Shown here: positions 1 through 12,200 of the stretch, one piece after another | Numbering within the stretch: the first letter of the stretch is position 1 | Layout: each line of letters starts with the position of its first letter | DNA from: Erigeron canadensis | Taxonomy: Eukaryota > Streptophyta > Magnoliopsida > Asterales > Asteraceae | Length of the DNA stretch: 64,000 nucleotides | NCBI RefSeq assembly: GCF_010389155.1 | Contig: NC_057769.1 | Location: 31,310,735-31,374,734, forward strand | Direction of reading: 5' to 3' | The notes under the pieces: model-generated | The model's database searches: none | The model's input: the letters and a program-made list of their open reading frames with translations, nothing else | Told to the model about the DNA's origin: nothing | Position numbers and translations under genes: made by a program

Positions 1-118
1 CCATTGGATTGGTTTAAAGTATTCCCACAACATTCCAATGCAATCCTCTCCATTTCCTTCTTTACAAATCCTCACATAAATCTTTCTTCATTTCTTCAAA
101 CTTTCACAAAAACCCATG

Positions 119-127
119 TATAAAAAT
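119..127 (+). promoter_or_regulatory. Candidate TATA box of the aspartic protease gene
   Basis: A tataaaaat motif lies about 85 bases before the chosen ATG at 209. That spacing suits a TATA box followed by a short leader. No other strong TATA-like site lies between it and the start codon. Confidence 0.4.
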
Positions 128-208
128 CCAAACTTGACCCAATTCATGAATGCACTCTAACTGTTTGATAAAAGTCCTCAGAGAGTGGAAAAACTTAAAA
201 TTTTAGTA

Positions 209-3200
209 ATGCCGGCCTGTTTTCTTGCCGGAAATCCGGTTTTTATGATCTTAACTGGCGTTTGGATTGGTGTATTGCTGCAAACTGTGTTTGTTCTTGG
301 TGGGTTTCCAGCCACTTTAACATTGGAAAGAGCTTTTGCTGTGAATGATGTTGTTGAATTAAATCAACTTAAATTTAGAGATAGTTTAAGGCATTCAAGA
401 ATCTTGCAGCAGCAGCAGCAGCAGCAACCTTCTGTTGCAAGTGTTGTTGATTTTCCTGTTCAAGGGACTTATGATCCTTATCGCGTTGGGTATATTTTTC
501 TTGATTTTTTTTTTCGAGTTTTTTCATATATGTATATATATACCATCCCCCGAGGTGGTAGAGTTTATTGATATGTATATCTTTCATTTGCTCACTGGGT
601 ATAAAAGTTTAGAATTTTAGTTAGGCCGCGTACATTAGAACCAAAGGCTCGACTTTCCTTAGGTAGCTTGAAGATGGAACCCTCTTGGTTTTCCAACCTA
701 GATGTTAAAATGTGTATGTGTATGTTATGAAATCATTAGAATTTACATAGGATTTTGGTTGAAGTTCTTGAAAATGTTGATTATTTTGAAGTTGCTTTGT
801 ATCGAAGCTTTTGTGCTCTTTTTCTTATAGTAATGAGTTGCCCCATATGAAAACTAAAAGAAATAAAGATTCTTGCTTTTGCTTTCATTAGTGTTTGAGC
901 TTTTTGTAAAATGAATGATTGATCTTTCTTGTTTTGAATAATATGTTTTAATTGATTTTGTAGGCTTTATTTTACAAGAGTTCAATTGGGTTCACCACCA
1001 AAGGAATACTATGTACAAATTGATACCGGCAGTGATGTGTTGTGGGTCAGTTGCAACCAATGTAACGGTTGCCCTAAATCGAGTGGACTCCAAGTACTAA
1101 TCTAGCTATTTCTTGTTAATACTATTGTTCGTGAATATAGCACTTGATTGGTGATGGACGCTAGGTTTCTTTGTGTAACAGATTCCAATTCAGTTCTATG
1201 ATCCATCAAGCTCATCGACTGCTTCTTTGGTCTCGTGTTCAGATCAACGATGTACTTTAGGAACACAATCTTCTGATTCCAGTTGTTCCGGTTCAAGTAA
1301 TCAATGCAGTTACACGTTTCAGTATGGAGATGGTAGTGGAACTTCAGGTTATTATGTAGCTGATGAAATCCATTTAGATACAATTGTTGGGGATTCAACG
1401 TCATCAAATGCTTCAGCATCTATTGTATTTGGGTGAGTTATCTTTAGATCGTCATTAATTCTTTTAAGATTTCTTGTAATAGCCTTTTTGACATGTTAAC
1501 TTATGAAACAGTTGTAGCACGACTCAAACCGGGGACTTGACCAAATCTGACAGAGCCGTTGATGGGATCTTTGGGTTTGGTCAGCAGGGGCTATCTGTTA
1601 TTGCGCAGCTTTCATCACAAGGAGTATCCCCAGATGCATTTTCACATTGTCTTGTTGGAAATGGCGCGGGAGGTGGTATTTTGGTTCTTGGTCAAATAAT
1701 TGAGCCAAACATGGTGTATACTCCGCTTATCCCGTCACAGTAAGTTCTCATTCTGTCAGAATTAAAGTGACCATTACGCCCCTCATAAACGCATACCTGT
1801 TAAAACATTTATGTTGTTAAGTAACCAAGTACATGTAACAAACTTCTTGGCCTTTTTCCACTGAGAAGCACTTTTATTTACACGTGCTGGTTCATAAACC
1901 GAAATGAACCCATGTCTAAAGCTATGATCTTTGACCTTTTTTGTGAATATATCACGGGTATGCTACTGTTAGCCATTACATCCCTCACAGACAAGTCAAC
2001 TTGATGTTCCAGGCCACATTACAACTTAAATCTGCTTAGTATTTCTGTCAATGGACAAACTTTGTCCATTGATCCATCAATGTTTGCAACATCAAGTAGC
2101 CGAGGAGGAACCATAATTGATTCAGGAACTACTCTTGCATACCTTGCAGAAGAGGCTTATGATCCTTTTGTTGATGCCGTAAGTTCAAAAGAAGAATTTT
2201 GTCAAGTTCATGTCACTTTTTAATTTGTGTAACCCTGTTAAGAGAGCTTAGGTTAACACTTGTGATGCAGATTACAAAGTTTGTTTCTCAGTCTGTGCAG
2301 CCTCTTATGTCAAAGGGGAATCAGTGTTATCTGGTTACCTCGAGGTTAACTTCATTTCCTGAAATTCCATTAGTAGTCATTATTTTGTCACGAAGATGAC
2401 ATGAAAGTTTTAACGAAATTTCAGTACACCGGATATATTTCCTACTGTAAGTTTGAACTTTGCTGGTGGTGCTTCAATGATTTTAAGACCTCAAGACTAT
2501 CTACTACAACAGAACTCGGTGGTAAGTTATACACAGATGTTTATCCGTTATTTACTCATAAATGCAATCTTTGACTTGATACATAGTGTTATATATTTGT
2601 TACTAGTAAAACAACATTTGCAATCATCAATTATAGAATTTCCAAATTTTCCATGCTCTTTTCACCTTTTCAGGGTGGAGCTTCAGTTTGGTGCATAGGC
2701 TTTCAGAAAATTCGAGGTCAGGGAATTACTATCCTAGGAGGTAAGATATCTCTCATCTTTTGCATCTTCATAAATCTAGATACAGTTTTTTAAACGTGCC
2801 CCGTTATTAATTATTGATATGATTTAATGCAGATCTTGTTTTAAAAGACCGTATTGTTGTTTATGATCTGGGTGGTCAGCGGATTGGTTGGGCAAGTTAT
2901 GACTGTAAGTATATGTTTGTTTCTCCATCCAAGTGTAATTTAACTTATTTATTATGTGTTTCTAGTTGTTAAAAGATATTCCCTTTGTCCAAAATCCACC
3001 TTTGATTATTTGTGAACATACCAAAAATAAGTTAAATTTACACTAGATAAGGAAGTAATCTGGTTGAAGCACAGTTAAATTTGATAGATTTCTAATTTTC
3101 TATAATCCAACTTCTTAAGATATTCATTGGAAAGATGTTCTCAGCATCGTTGCTCCCAACTAATGATAATACTACTTGTAGTAATTAAACAATAGCAAGT

Positions 3201-3559
3201 AATTTTCAAGATAAACTTTCCAGAAAAACAAACGTATCAGCATTTATAAAATATCACCGTTGATATGTATTCACTTCAAGATAATCTTTATAGTAAGATG
3301 ACAAATTGGTGGGTTAAGTATCTAACATAACCATTTCCAGGAGAAAGAATTTTCTTCGTGTTATACACATTGTTGTTTCTTAATGTTAGGTACATCATCT
3401 GTAAATGTGTCAACTAGCTCAACGGGTGGCAGAAGTGAATACGTGAATGCTGGTCAGATCAGTGGCAGCAGTTCATTACAACATACTGACTACAAGCCTA
3501 TCATAATTGTTGTTGTAGCTTTCATGCTACACTTAATCGTAATTGTTGGTTTTTCCTAG
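209..3559 (+). CDS. Pepsin-type (A1) aspartic protease, GPI/membrane-anchored type
   Basis: Ten exons read as one 511-residue protein: 209-489, 964-1093, 1182-1432, 1512-1739, 2013-2178, 2271-2344, 2425-2521, 2674-2740, 2833-2904, 3390-3559. The ATG at 209 is chosen because it opens a hydrophobic signal segment (about residues 10-34); the frame upstream has only a GTG. The two catalytic motifs are DTGS (D114) and DSGT (D333), with the flap-like [10 protein letters not shown] between them. A polyglutamine run (about residues 70-76, mostly CAG codons) sits in the propeptide region. The tail ends in a hydrophobic stretch rich in I and V (about residues 492-511) after a Ser/Thr/Gly-rich linker. 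That fits the plant proteases related to Arabidopsis A36/A39, which carry a GPI-anchor signal and act at the plasma membrane or wall. Family membership is clear; the anchor type and substrate are inference. The last intron (2905-3389) is the longest apart from the first. Confidence 0.93.
405..426 (+). repeat. CAG trinucleotide repeat coding polyglutamine
   Basis: A short CAG run in exon 1 of the aspartic protease codes for seven glutamines, the last as CAA, just before the mature domain. Its length may vary between alleles. Confidence 0.85.
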
Positions 3560-6239
3560 TAAATGCTAATATCGCTAATTGCTAGAATTTTTCTAGAGTT
3601 GTATTCTTTTGTATGTATAGTTGTAAAAGGGAATTGTCCAGTGATATTATTTATGTCGCACCAAATAGGCTAATTGGAATTTGAGATTTATACACGTATA
3701 CATATTTCTTCGTTGTTCAACAAAGGAACTGCGTATTCAGCAATGCTTCAATTACACTTCTTTGAAACTGATTGTTGTCACGATTTCTAGTTTTGATTTT
3801 ACTTTCTTTTTTATTATGTTGTTAGCAAGTGTATGCTATGGCACTAATTACACATACTTCAGTTTATAAACATACCCTGCAGTTTCTTCTTTAAATTTTC
3901 TCAGTCTAGTTTCAACTTTTCAACTTCACATGATAAATTCTAAAGCCGCATGCAGAAAAGATGATCTATGGCTCATCTCTGAATGAAGTTAAATTCTAAA
4001 TCATGCAATATCTATATCCCATTGGCATCACAATTCACAAGGAGAAACTGTCGTTCCAGTAAATATTATTTCAAAGTGGTTTCGGTACAAGAGGTGGTTT
4101 ATACGCCACACATGGAATGGCAATAACAAATTTAATGATGTAAAACCAGCTTTCATAATCCATTATGATAACTAGTCTGTTACAGAATTCAATTGGTTTG
4201 CATTGGATAAATATTTAACCAAGATTACCTGTTTGGCTGAGATTTTTAGACCAAATGAACCATAACAAACTCTCCAGCAGATATACAATAAACAAATGAC
4301 GAGGCCAGCAATGCCATGAGCAGCAATACAAAGGCAATGAGGCTACGGTCAATGCCACCGCATTTCTTGTTTAAATTCATCGATTAAGCCGTGTACATGT
4401 TAGGTGTTATACATGACTGGAGAATGAAAGCAAGACAAATTTAAGATTGTGTACTTAAAATTGCAGAATATCCAGAAGTTGGAAATGAAGAGTATCAAAT
4501 TGTACCAACAGCAGGTTCAGCATAACTTGTGTATAATGAAATGACCCTGAAACAGAATTCTATACATTGAAATGACTCTGCAAACGAAATCTCCCTTTTC
4601 ATACTAAAGGAGACCACCAAAGTGACATCATAAAGTTGTGTTGTCAAGCATATAGGCTTGTCACATTGGAACTATGATGTCAAGTGGTGTGTATTTTATG
4701 ATGTATTTGGTGTGTGTGGGGAGGGTCTTTTGAGTTTTGAAATTGGGCGGGTCTTTTGAGTTTTGAAAATGGGAAGGAAGAGAGTAAGACTGGAGAGAGA
4801 GAGAGTATACATATATTTATCAGAGAAGAGAGTGAGAGTAAGACTGGAGAGAGAAAAAGTAAATATAATTTAGATCTCAAATCTAAACACACACTCTACT
4901 TTTTTTTTCATCTCCTTTTCTTATCTATACGAATTACATCTATAATCTGATTTGTTTATTTTTGTCTTAGATTAGGAAGAAGAAGCATAAGATGACGATG
5001 GACAGTTGTATAATGGAATAAAGTGTCTGTTGGTGTTTGTGATATTTTGAGTTTAGAAATCTTTGGAAAGTTACATTTTTTGTGTTTAATGTAAGTTTCA
5101 TATAGCCTTTTCTTAGTTTTATCTTGAATTTTATTGATTGATTTCTTGGTTGATGATAATGATTTGTGATTAGTGTGTGTGTTTGTTTGATAATACATTA
5201 TTATGTTTTTACATACTTTGATTGAGTTGGGTCACCATCATATATATATATTCAAGATCTGTTACTGAAAACTATATATATATATATATATGAATCTTTA
5301 TATACACTATTTATACGAATCTTGGTTTTTGTAGTTGTGATGCAGTGGAAAGTATAAGTATGGGGAGGAGGTTATATGCATTGCCAGCATTTTGGGTATG
5401 TCCTTTACATTATCATTCAATCTGTGTGAATGTGATTACTATATGTATTTTAGTGGATAACACGTGTTCAAGCTTTTAATTAGAAATTTTTTAGCATAGA
5501 ATAAATGGTTTTTTGTTACATTATCCATAAATCTTTATGTAGGTGAAAATCCGAAGGAAGAAGAGAAGAGGAGAGTATCAACATGATAACTTTTTATGTT
5601 TCTTTAAATCTGATCTAGGTTTCCATGATATGTTGATATGGGTATTTTTGAAAAAAATTTCGTAGAAATTTTTTGATATTTTGATATGGGGTTTATTTTC
5701 AGTGTGTCAGTGTGTACACTCAATTATATTTAAACATAGAAGATGGTTGTGTTGAATGTATAAATTTTTTAGGCTTAAAATTGGAAATAAGGTTTATTAA
5801 GGTATTTGATTCGAAATCACCTTTTTTTTCTTCATTATATATTTTTGATGATGATGATTGCCAGGAGATTGAGATGACCGAATTGGAGAAAAAATATGGA
5901 TGATGATAATGAGCTTATGTGTTTGGACTGATATATTTGTTTATAACTTGAATGACTGGTGGTGGATGGGTGGGACTAGGATTTCATGTTATTCATAAAA
6001 GATGATTCATTAATAAGAACACAACTTTTTTTATTATGTTCATGATTTAGAGTCTGGAATTTGCAGGCAGTGATTTGTATATAAATGGGTATACGATTGA
6101 GCTGGACCACTATGTACTATACTCAAAACGTCTTACGGTAGCAGCAGTAACAGAACCTTATGATACGGTTTCGTGTGTTTTTGTATCATATGGAAGTTGT
6201 GTGATAGATTTAGCCGCAAGATGAAAATGTAGAAGTCGA
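3560..6239. other. Intergenic, no gene recognised
   Basis: AT-rich spacer. The phrase gggtcttttgagttttgaaa occurs twice (about 4720-4770), and a GA-rich phrase (gagtaagactggagagag) occurs twice (about 4782-4855). TA microsatellites lie at about 5240-5290. Short open frames here have no recognisable family motifs. Some of 5340-6240 may be decayed upstream sequence of the Pumilio pseudogene, but nothing aligns convincingly. Confidence 0.5.
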
Positions 6240-7205
6240 TTGTGGTATAGTATTGGTAAACGTTGAGCTGCCTCATATTCGAGTTGCAACCTTCAGTTGC
6301 AATAATAAGTGAGCTTGATGGTCCAGTCATGACATGTGTTCGTGATTTGAATGGCAATCACGTTATCCAGAAGTGTATTAAATATGCGCCTCAAGATCGG
6401 ATCCAACTTATGGTTTCCTCCTTTTTTGGAGAAGTTGTTCCTTTCATCACATCCTTATGGCTGCTGGGTCATACAGGTAAAATAAAAACTTGATAATTTA
6501 TATACTCTTCTGCTTATATTGGATATGCATAAACCGTAATTGATATTGACAGAGGGTTTTTGGAGTACCATAATGATTCAAATACACAATTGTAAAGGAT
6601 GAAATCATGAACTCAGTTTTACTCTTGCACAAAACCAATATGGTAACTATGTCATTCAGGTAAATACTAAAACCAACTTCAGACTTTGCTCAATGCTTAT
6701 AGTTTTTTGTTTGATTGGCATGTCTTGCAACATGGTAAACCACACGAGCGATTAGCTGTTATCTGCTTGCTTGCAGGACAAATAGTGAAGATGAGTCTTC
6801 AGAAGTTCCCTTCCAATATTATCGTGAAATGATTGACTTATGGGCTATGGTAGTCCAGAGGAGTGTCAACTTCTGGTGACGGAGATGCTAGGTTCAACTG
6901 ATGAAAACAAGCCATGTTGACCCATAAGTGACAAATTATGTAAACTGCCCAACCTTCTTTTGCTCATCCTTTTAACACAACTTTTAACTTATACGATAGC
7001 TCAATAACCTCTCATTCCAGGTACCTGTTGTGGCATTTCTATAATGTCTGGTTGAACTATGTATATAATACCCAACTCATTCCAAGAAGGCATATGTGTT
7101 CAAAGTGATGTTATAAAATTGGCAATGCAGTTAGGTCTGGTTCTTGGTGTAGATTCTCATTAGTCGTTTAATTAAGGTGTCACATGAAAACACCCAAGAA
7201 AGACT
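6240..7205 (+). pseudogene. Broken Pumilio/PUF RNA-binding gene
   Basis: Pieces of the C-terminal PUF repeats can be read in several frames. One begins with LDGPVMTCVRDLNGNHVIQK and ends in FFGEVV. After a one-base frame change it continues as SSHPYGCWVIQ, which ends at a GT splice donor (about 6477). A further piece reads AQNQYGNYVIQ up to the donor near 6659. Then [10 protein letters not shown] and LAGQIVKMS follow (about 6730-6805), then SPEECQLLVTEMLGSTDENK (about 6850-6910), and a last scrap resembling the end of the PUF domain near 7155-7205. These match plant Pumilio proteins (PUM1-6 type), which bind the 3'UTR of mRNAs and repress them. Internal stops and frame changes break it, and the N-terminal repeats are absent or unreadable. 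Exon-intron structure is kept, so it is a decayed genomic copy rather than a processed one. Confidence 0.85.
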
Positions 7206-9215
7206 ATAATCTTTTCAATGGTGGTGAAGCTCTCAATTTGCAAGTAAGTGACTACTTATCAATTTCATTATTGTATACTAAATTTGTATGGGGTTTTGAG
7301 AAGTTGCATTCATAAGCACCGAAAATCTTGATGTGCCCCTGAAAGAAAGCTGTCATTTGAGGTTGGTAAAAAACTATATTCTTCAAGAAATGGGCGTAAT
7401 GATATTTTTGATGGAAATGGGTTTTATAGTGCAGGTTTGACTCAAGTCAAGTCATATTGGACCTTTGATGTTTTTAAATCAAGAAAAAGAATGTTTTTGT
7501 TAAAAAGGGTTTTCTACGGATGTGTGTGTGTGATATTTTAATACATGGTTTTCTTTTATACCCGTGTTTATGATTAAAATGATTACTTAAACTGGTCTTT
7601 CATGAAGAAATCTGTATTTATAGTCATCATTTTTCTCTAGAAACAATAGCTACTGGACAAAGAAGGCTGGTACTGAAATTATTTGTTACATTATATTTTC
7701 AAGTCGTGAACTTAGCCTGGAATGATGTCTCACTTGATGAGGTATTTAAAGTAAGTTTGGGGTCACAGTTGGGAGTTTGAAATGGTTACAGAATAATGAT
7801 TCATGGTTTTGAAAGATTACAAAATAATGGTTACATTTATTAATGTCAAGCCTAGTAATTAATTGAGTTCGTGTGTTTGTTTAACCAGGTTGTATATGCC
7901 ATTGCAAGTAAACTAACTTTGATCAGTTTACGGCTTGATACAGAAGAATGAAGGTATTTTTTGCTTTAGTAAAGATGGAGAAATGGATGGGTCATGTAAT
8001 GGGCGAATATAGGTCCAGGTCATGATGGGATTGGCGGGTTGGGGAAGGCAGGGTTGGATATGTTGAAACATATATGACCAATTTTTTAAAATGAGTTAGG
8101 TAAGTTTGCGTGTGCGCGAAACAGTTCTAATCTATTAAAGGATATAGATCCTATAAACTTTGAAACATCGAGTCATTTGATAATATACTCATTTTATTAA
8201 ATATAATGTGACTAAATCCTTCAATTTTTCTTGACAATATGGTCTGATGCAAGTGTATGGGAAGGTATTCAACCTGTATATATGTCCAGTGTATCTATCA
8301 TATGTATCTCTATCGGGTTAATTCTTAAACTATGTCCTTTTCTTCTTACTCTTATTGGTAGGGGTAGTGTTTAAGTTATAAGTTAGGAGCTTATGAGACC
8401 AAGGGTTGATCGTATGCAACTAATATCATAGTTTCAACATCTTATACAATTCTATTTTAAAATCGTGTTTGGGATCCTTAATCCTATACTTGGAACTATT
8501 TCTATTGTTGCAGCTGATTTGCAGCAACCCCTTAACGCACTACACGTGGAACTATTTTTCAGTGGTTTTCTTCGAAGACATAGGCTTCTAGAGTTATCTT
8601 TTGTTTTCTATTTGTATCTTTGAGATCATATCAACTAACTGTATCAGTCTAAAAGTGATATAAGCTATTTAATTAACAATTTTAAACTTACCCGCGTTTT
8701 CACGAGATAAAAATCTACTTATTTCTAAAAGTGAAACTTATGCTGTATTCAGTGAAAAGACTGAAAACGGTGTAATAAAGAATCAACAACCAACCGGCCA
8801 ACCCTTTGTAAGTTGTAACATATACACACCAAAAACACCCCACAAACTACCCTGTAGAAAGAAACTAGGGTCAAAAAGTTAAACAAAACAATGCATATTC
8901 AACAACACAACTATGATCACAAAGTATGCCCAGTTAATAATAAGTATACAGCAAGGGGGTAATACCAAAAGTTAACCTTCCTATTCATTCAAAATCAGAT
9001 CATGTTCATCAAAAGCATCATGTAAAAGGTTAGGAGCCAGTCAAATCTAGCAAGTTTGGCACCAGCAAAAGCACACGATGCTTTGCTTTGCAATTGTACT
9101 ACTTATTATTTACAATCCATCTACATGGGGATAACTTAGCCAACAAAAACCCCATGGAAAAACCCATTAGCTGATTCCACCATCATATCAAATCTAAAAT
9201 TTCACCCTAGAACAC
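7206..9215. other. Intergenic, no gene recognised
   Basis: AT-rich spacer between the Pumilio pseudogene and the 3' end of the Argonaute gene. No long open frame or terminal-repeat structure was seen. The last 200-400 bases probably include the Argonaute 3'UTR, which runs on the minus strand. Confidence 0.4.
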
Positions 9216-12200
9216 CTAACAGTAGAACATCACACTTTTCACATTATCATGAATTACTGGTAGTGGTTTGACTGCAGCAGCTTTCTCCCTTGTTGTTCGT
9301 GCACCACGTGAATCACTATCAGATAGATCTCCTCCTTCAATGTAGTTACGAGCACGGAACGCGGCCAAGTGAGCATAGTATGCAGGAGGGACTGCAATAA
9401 CATATTTCTATATTAGTATCAAACATTCAGTGCCAAGCAATTTATAGAATATAAAGGTTTTATATAATAAAGGTTTTCACCTATAGAAACAGATCGGGTA
9501 CACCTAGCATATCTGAAAGTAAAAAGGAAATCAAATTAGCCCTAAGACAAAACTTCATAAATATTTATGAAATAAATGAAGGTATGGCACTTACGTGTAA
9601 CACAAACTGTTTGTGAGCATTTGTAACCCATCAGCGGTAAATTTGTTCTCATCATATAGCACATGGTAGTGCGTTGGACGACTCGTTCCCTAAAGAGGGA
9701 CACCAGAAAATTATTTAGAGTACGATTTCAATGTTACCAGGAAAAAACATATATATTACTTCAATTATAGAGGCGGGAATATAAATTCAGGTACAAAAGA
9801 GTTCACCTGAATACCAGCATGGCTACATAAGTAGAAGTCGAATTCAGTAGGGTGACAGATTTTGGTATCAACCACAGTACCTAACACATTTATCACAATT
9901 AAGATAAACAAGGCACGATAGATTAAATTAAATACATCAAACAAACAAGATGTCGCATACCAGGAAGAATATTTCCACTCCTATCAGTGGTACCCCTATC
10001 ACCATGCCTAGAGGGAAAGAAACGAGTATGATGCCTCTTTTGAACAACCACAAATGTTACAGGAGGCATATAGTTCTCCTCCAAAGAGATACAAGCCTGA
10101 AGCATCAACAACCTCACGTTTAACTAAAACCAGTTTCAAAAATCTATAGCAAAGAACAAAACAGTCAAAAACACAGATTATTACCCTGCGGATTTTGTCC
10201 ATCTCGCTCAAAAGAACCTCATTAAACTGTCCTTCACTGACACCATCCCTGTAGCACCAAGGAAACATTTAGAAATTGCATGATGAAAAAATTATGCAAG
10301 TTGATTTAGCCAGCAAATGCCTAAGATAATATATCTCATCAGTTTATGTTTGCATGATTGCATCAAATAACACAAAAGATGCAGTACTCGAATTGCTTTT
10401 CAGCTTGTTCAAATTAATAAGATGCTTTGTAATAGAAAAAACTTATTAAACCAGTTTAAATTAGGTTATAAAGTTGTTTGATTTACACCATAACACTGAG
10501 AAAGTTCATAATAGCTATGCTAAAAGCCTAAAATATAATGAAATGATAAAGTGTTGATAAAAGTGTTACTACCCATACGCCAACTAAGTAACGTTACGAA
10601 GTATGGGAAAAGAAGTGTCACACCTGTAGAATATAATTCGATGAGGTTTATGTCCAGTAGATTTCTTAAAAGATATCAAGAGCTCCCTGTAGAAGGTGTA
10701 CAAGGTTAGAATAGAGGGAAACAAACAACAAAAGTTCTTTATTCATAAACTCAATGGAAACCCAAAGCAAAGTAGCAAACTAACTCTTACCTTATTAACC
10801 CTCCATGAACTATACCCCTTTTTGAATCAGTGGAAGTTGTGTACAAATCCTGAATAATTTCCTGTCTGTGTGACTGTGCAGAGACTAGGGCTTTATACTT
10901 GGTGACTTGGGGCCAATCCATAGACGCTACCACCTGTCAAAACAAATAATACAGAACCACCTTCTAAGCGCAGTCACAATAGTTATGGATGAAATATACG
11001 AGCAGGAGACAATGTGTTTGTGGGGCAGGAAAGTGACTGGCCAAAATAAAATTAAAACAATTGGAATACCTTTCTGACAATAATAAACAATGTACTAAAA
11101 CCATAATCTTATATTTTAGGAGAACCAAAGAACATTTTAGACACTTATGAAACTTTTGTTGACTGGTGACACAATCGATCCAGATGACTCAGTGTTCAGT
11201 TTACGAAGTTACAAACAAGGATTCAACTGCTGCCCTCTAAATAGTTTAATAAATGATAAAAAAAAACTGGTCAAAAGAAAATTTTAACTGCTCTGAAATA
11301 AAAAAAATCGATAATAACCAATGTACTAAAATCCTAATCTTAATTTAACTGATCTGAAATAAAAAAAATTAAACACTTATAAAACTTTGATCGACTGGTG
11401 AGTGGTGACACTATCAATCCAGATGCCTTGTGTTTGGTTTACCAAGTCACTAAAAAGCTGCCGTCCAAAAAGTAATACTCCCTCCGTCCCATTTTAATTG
11501 TCTTATTTTGACTGGTGAAGTCTTTTCCTTCCGACTTTGACCGCAAATATCTTTGGTTGTGTTATATATTAGTTAATGAAAGTTATATCAATGAAAAATA
11601 CATTTAAAACTCAATCAATTCATATATCTTACATCAAATTTTATATAACACTAACAAAAATATTTACGGTCAAAGTTGAAAGAAAAAGACTCAAAAAGTC
11701 AAACGTGGACACTTAATATGGGACGGAGGGAGTAATAAAGAAACATAATAAGTAGCATACAGCAGCAATTGAAGGGCTTGAATCTTCTCCTGGTGAAGGA
11801 TGAGTGACATCGGCCCCGAAGATTATAGTTGGCCGATCAGTTACATATGGAAGCTTATTATTGAGAGCTGCAGACAAAACCAGGTTCCTGCCCCCCACCT
11901 AATATGGATAAAGAAATCATTATGCATTGTGGATAAGTAGAATAAGAATGCTGTGATATGCAAACAGCATACCTTAACATTAATCTTCAAAGCCACATTC
12001 TCAAGGTATTGCTTGCTGAGCTTCATCACATGTTGCGGTTTACAGCACTGAGAAACAATCCCCAACTCTGTCTCGCAGACTCGCTTGATTCTTGCTGACA
12101 GAAATAAAGGTGAGAGGAAAACAGATTAAAAAGATAACAAATAGTTAAAACACACATACACAAACACAAAGATAAGAAAACCTACGATAAGTTCCTTTTG

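Noticed and set aside
185..208. GTG at 185 as start of the aspartic protease
   Set aside because: GTG is not a usual plant start. ATG at 209 is in frame and directly before the signal segment.
2975..3060. Stowaway-like start (attccctttgtccaaaatcc) in the last intron of the aspartic protease
   Set aside because: Only one end resembles the family. No inverted partner or clear TA duplication could be placed.
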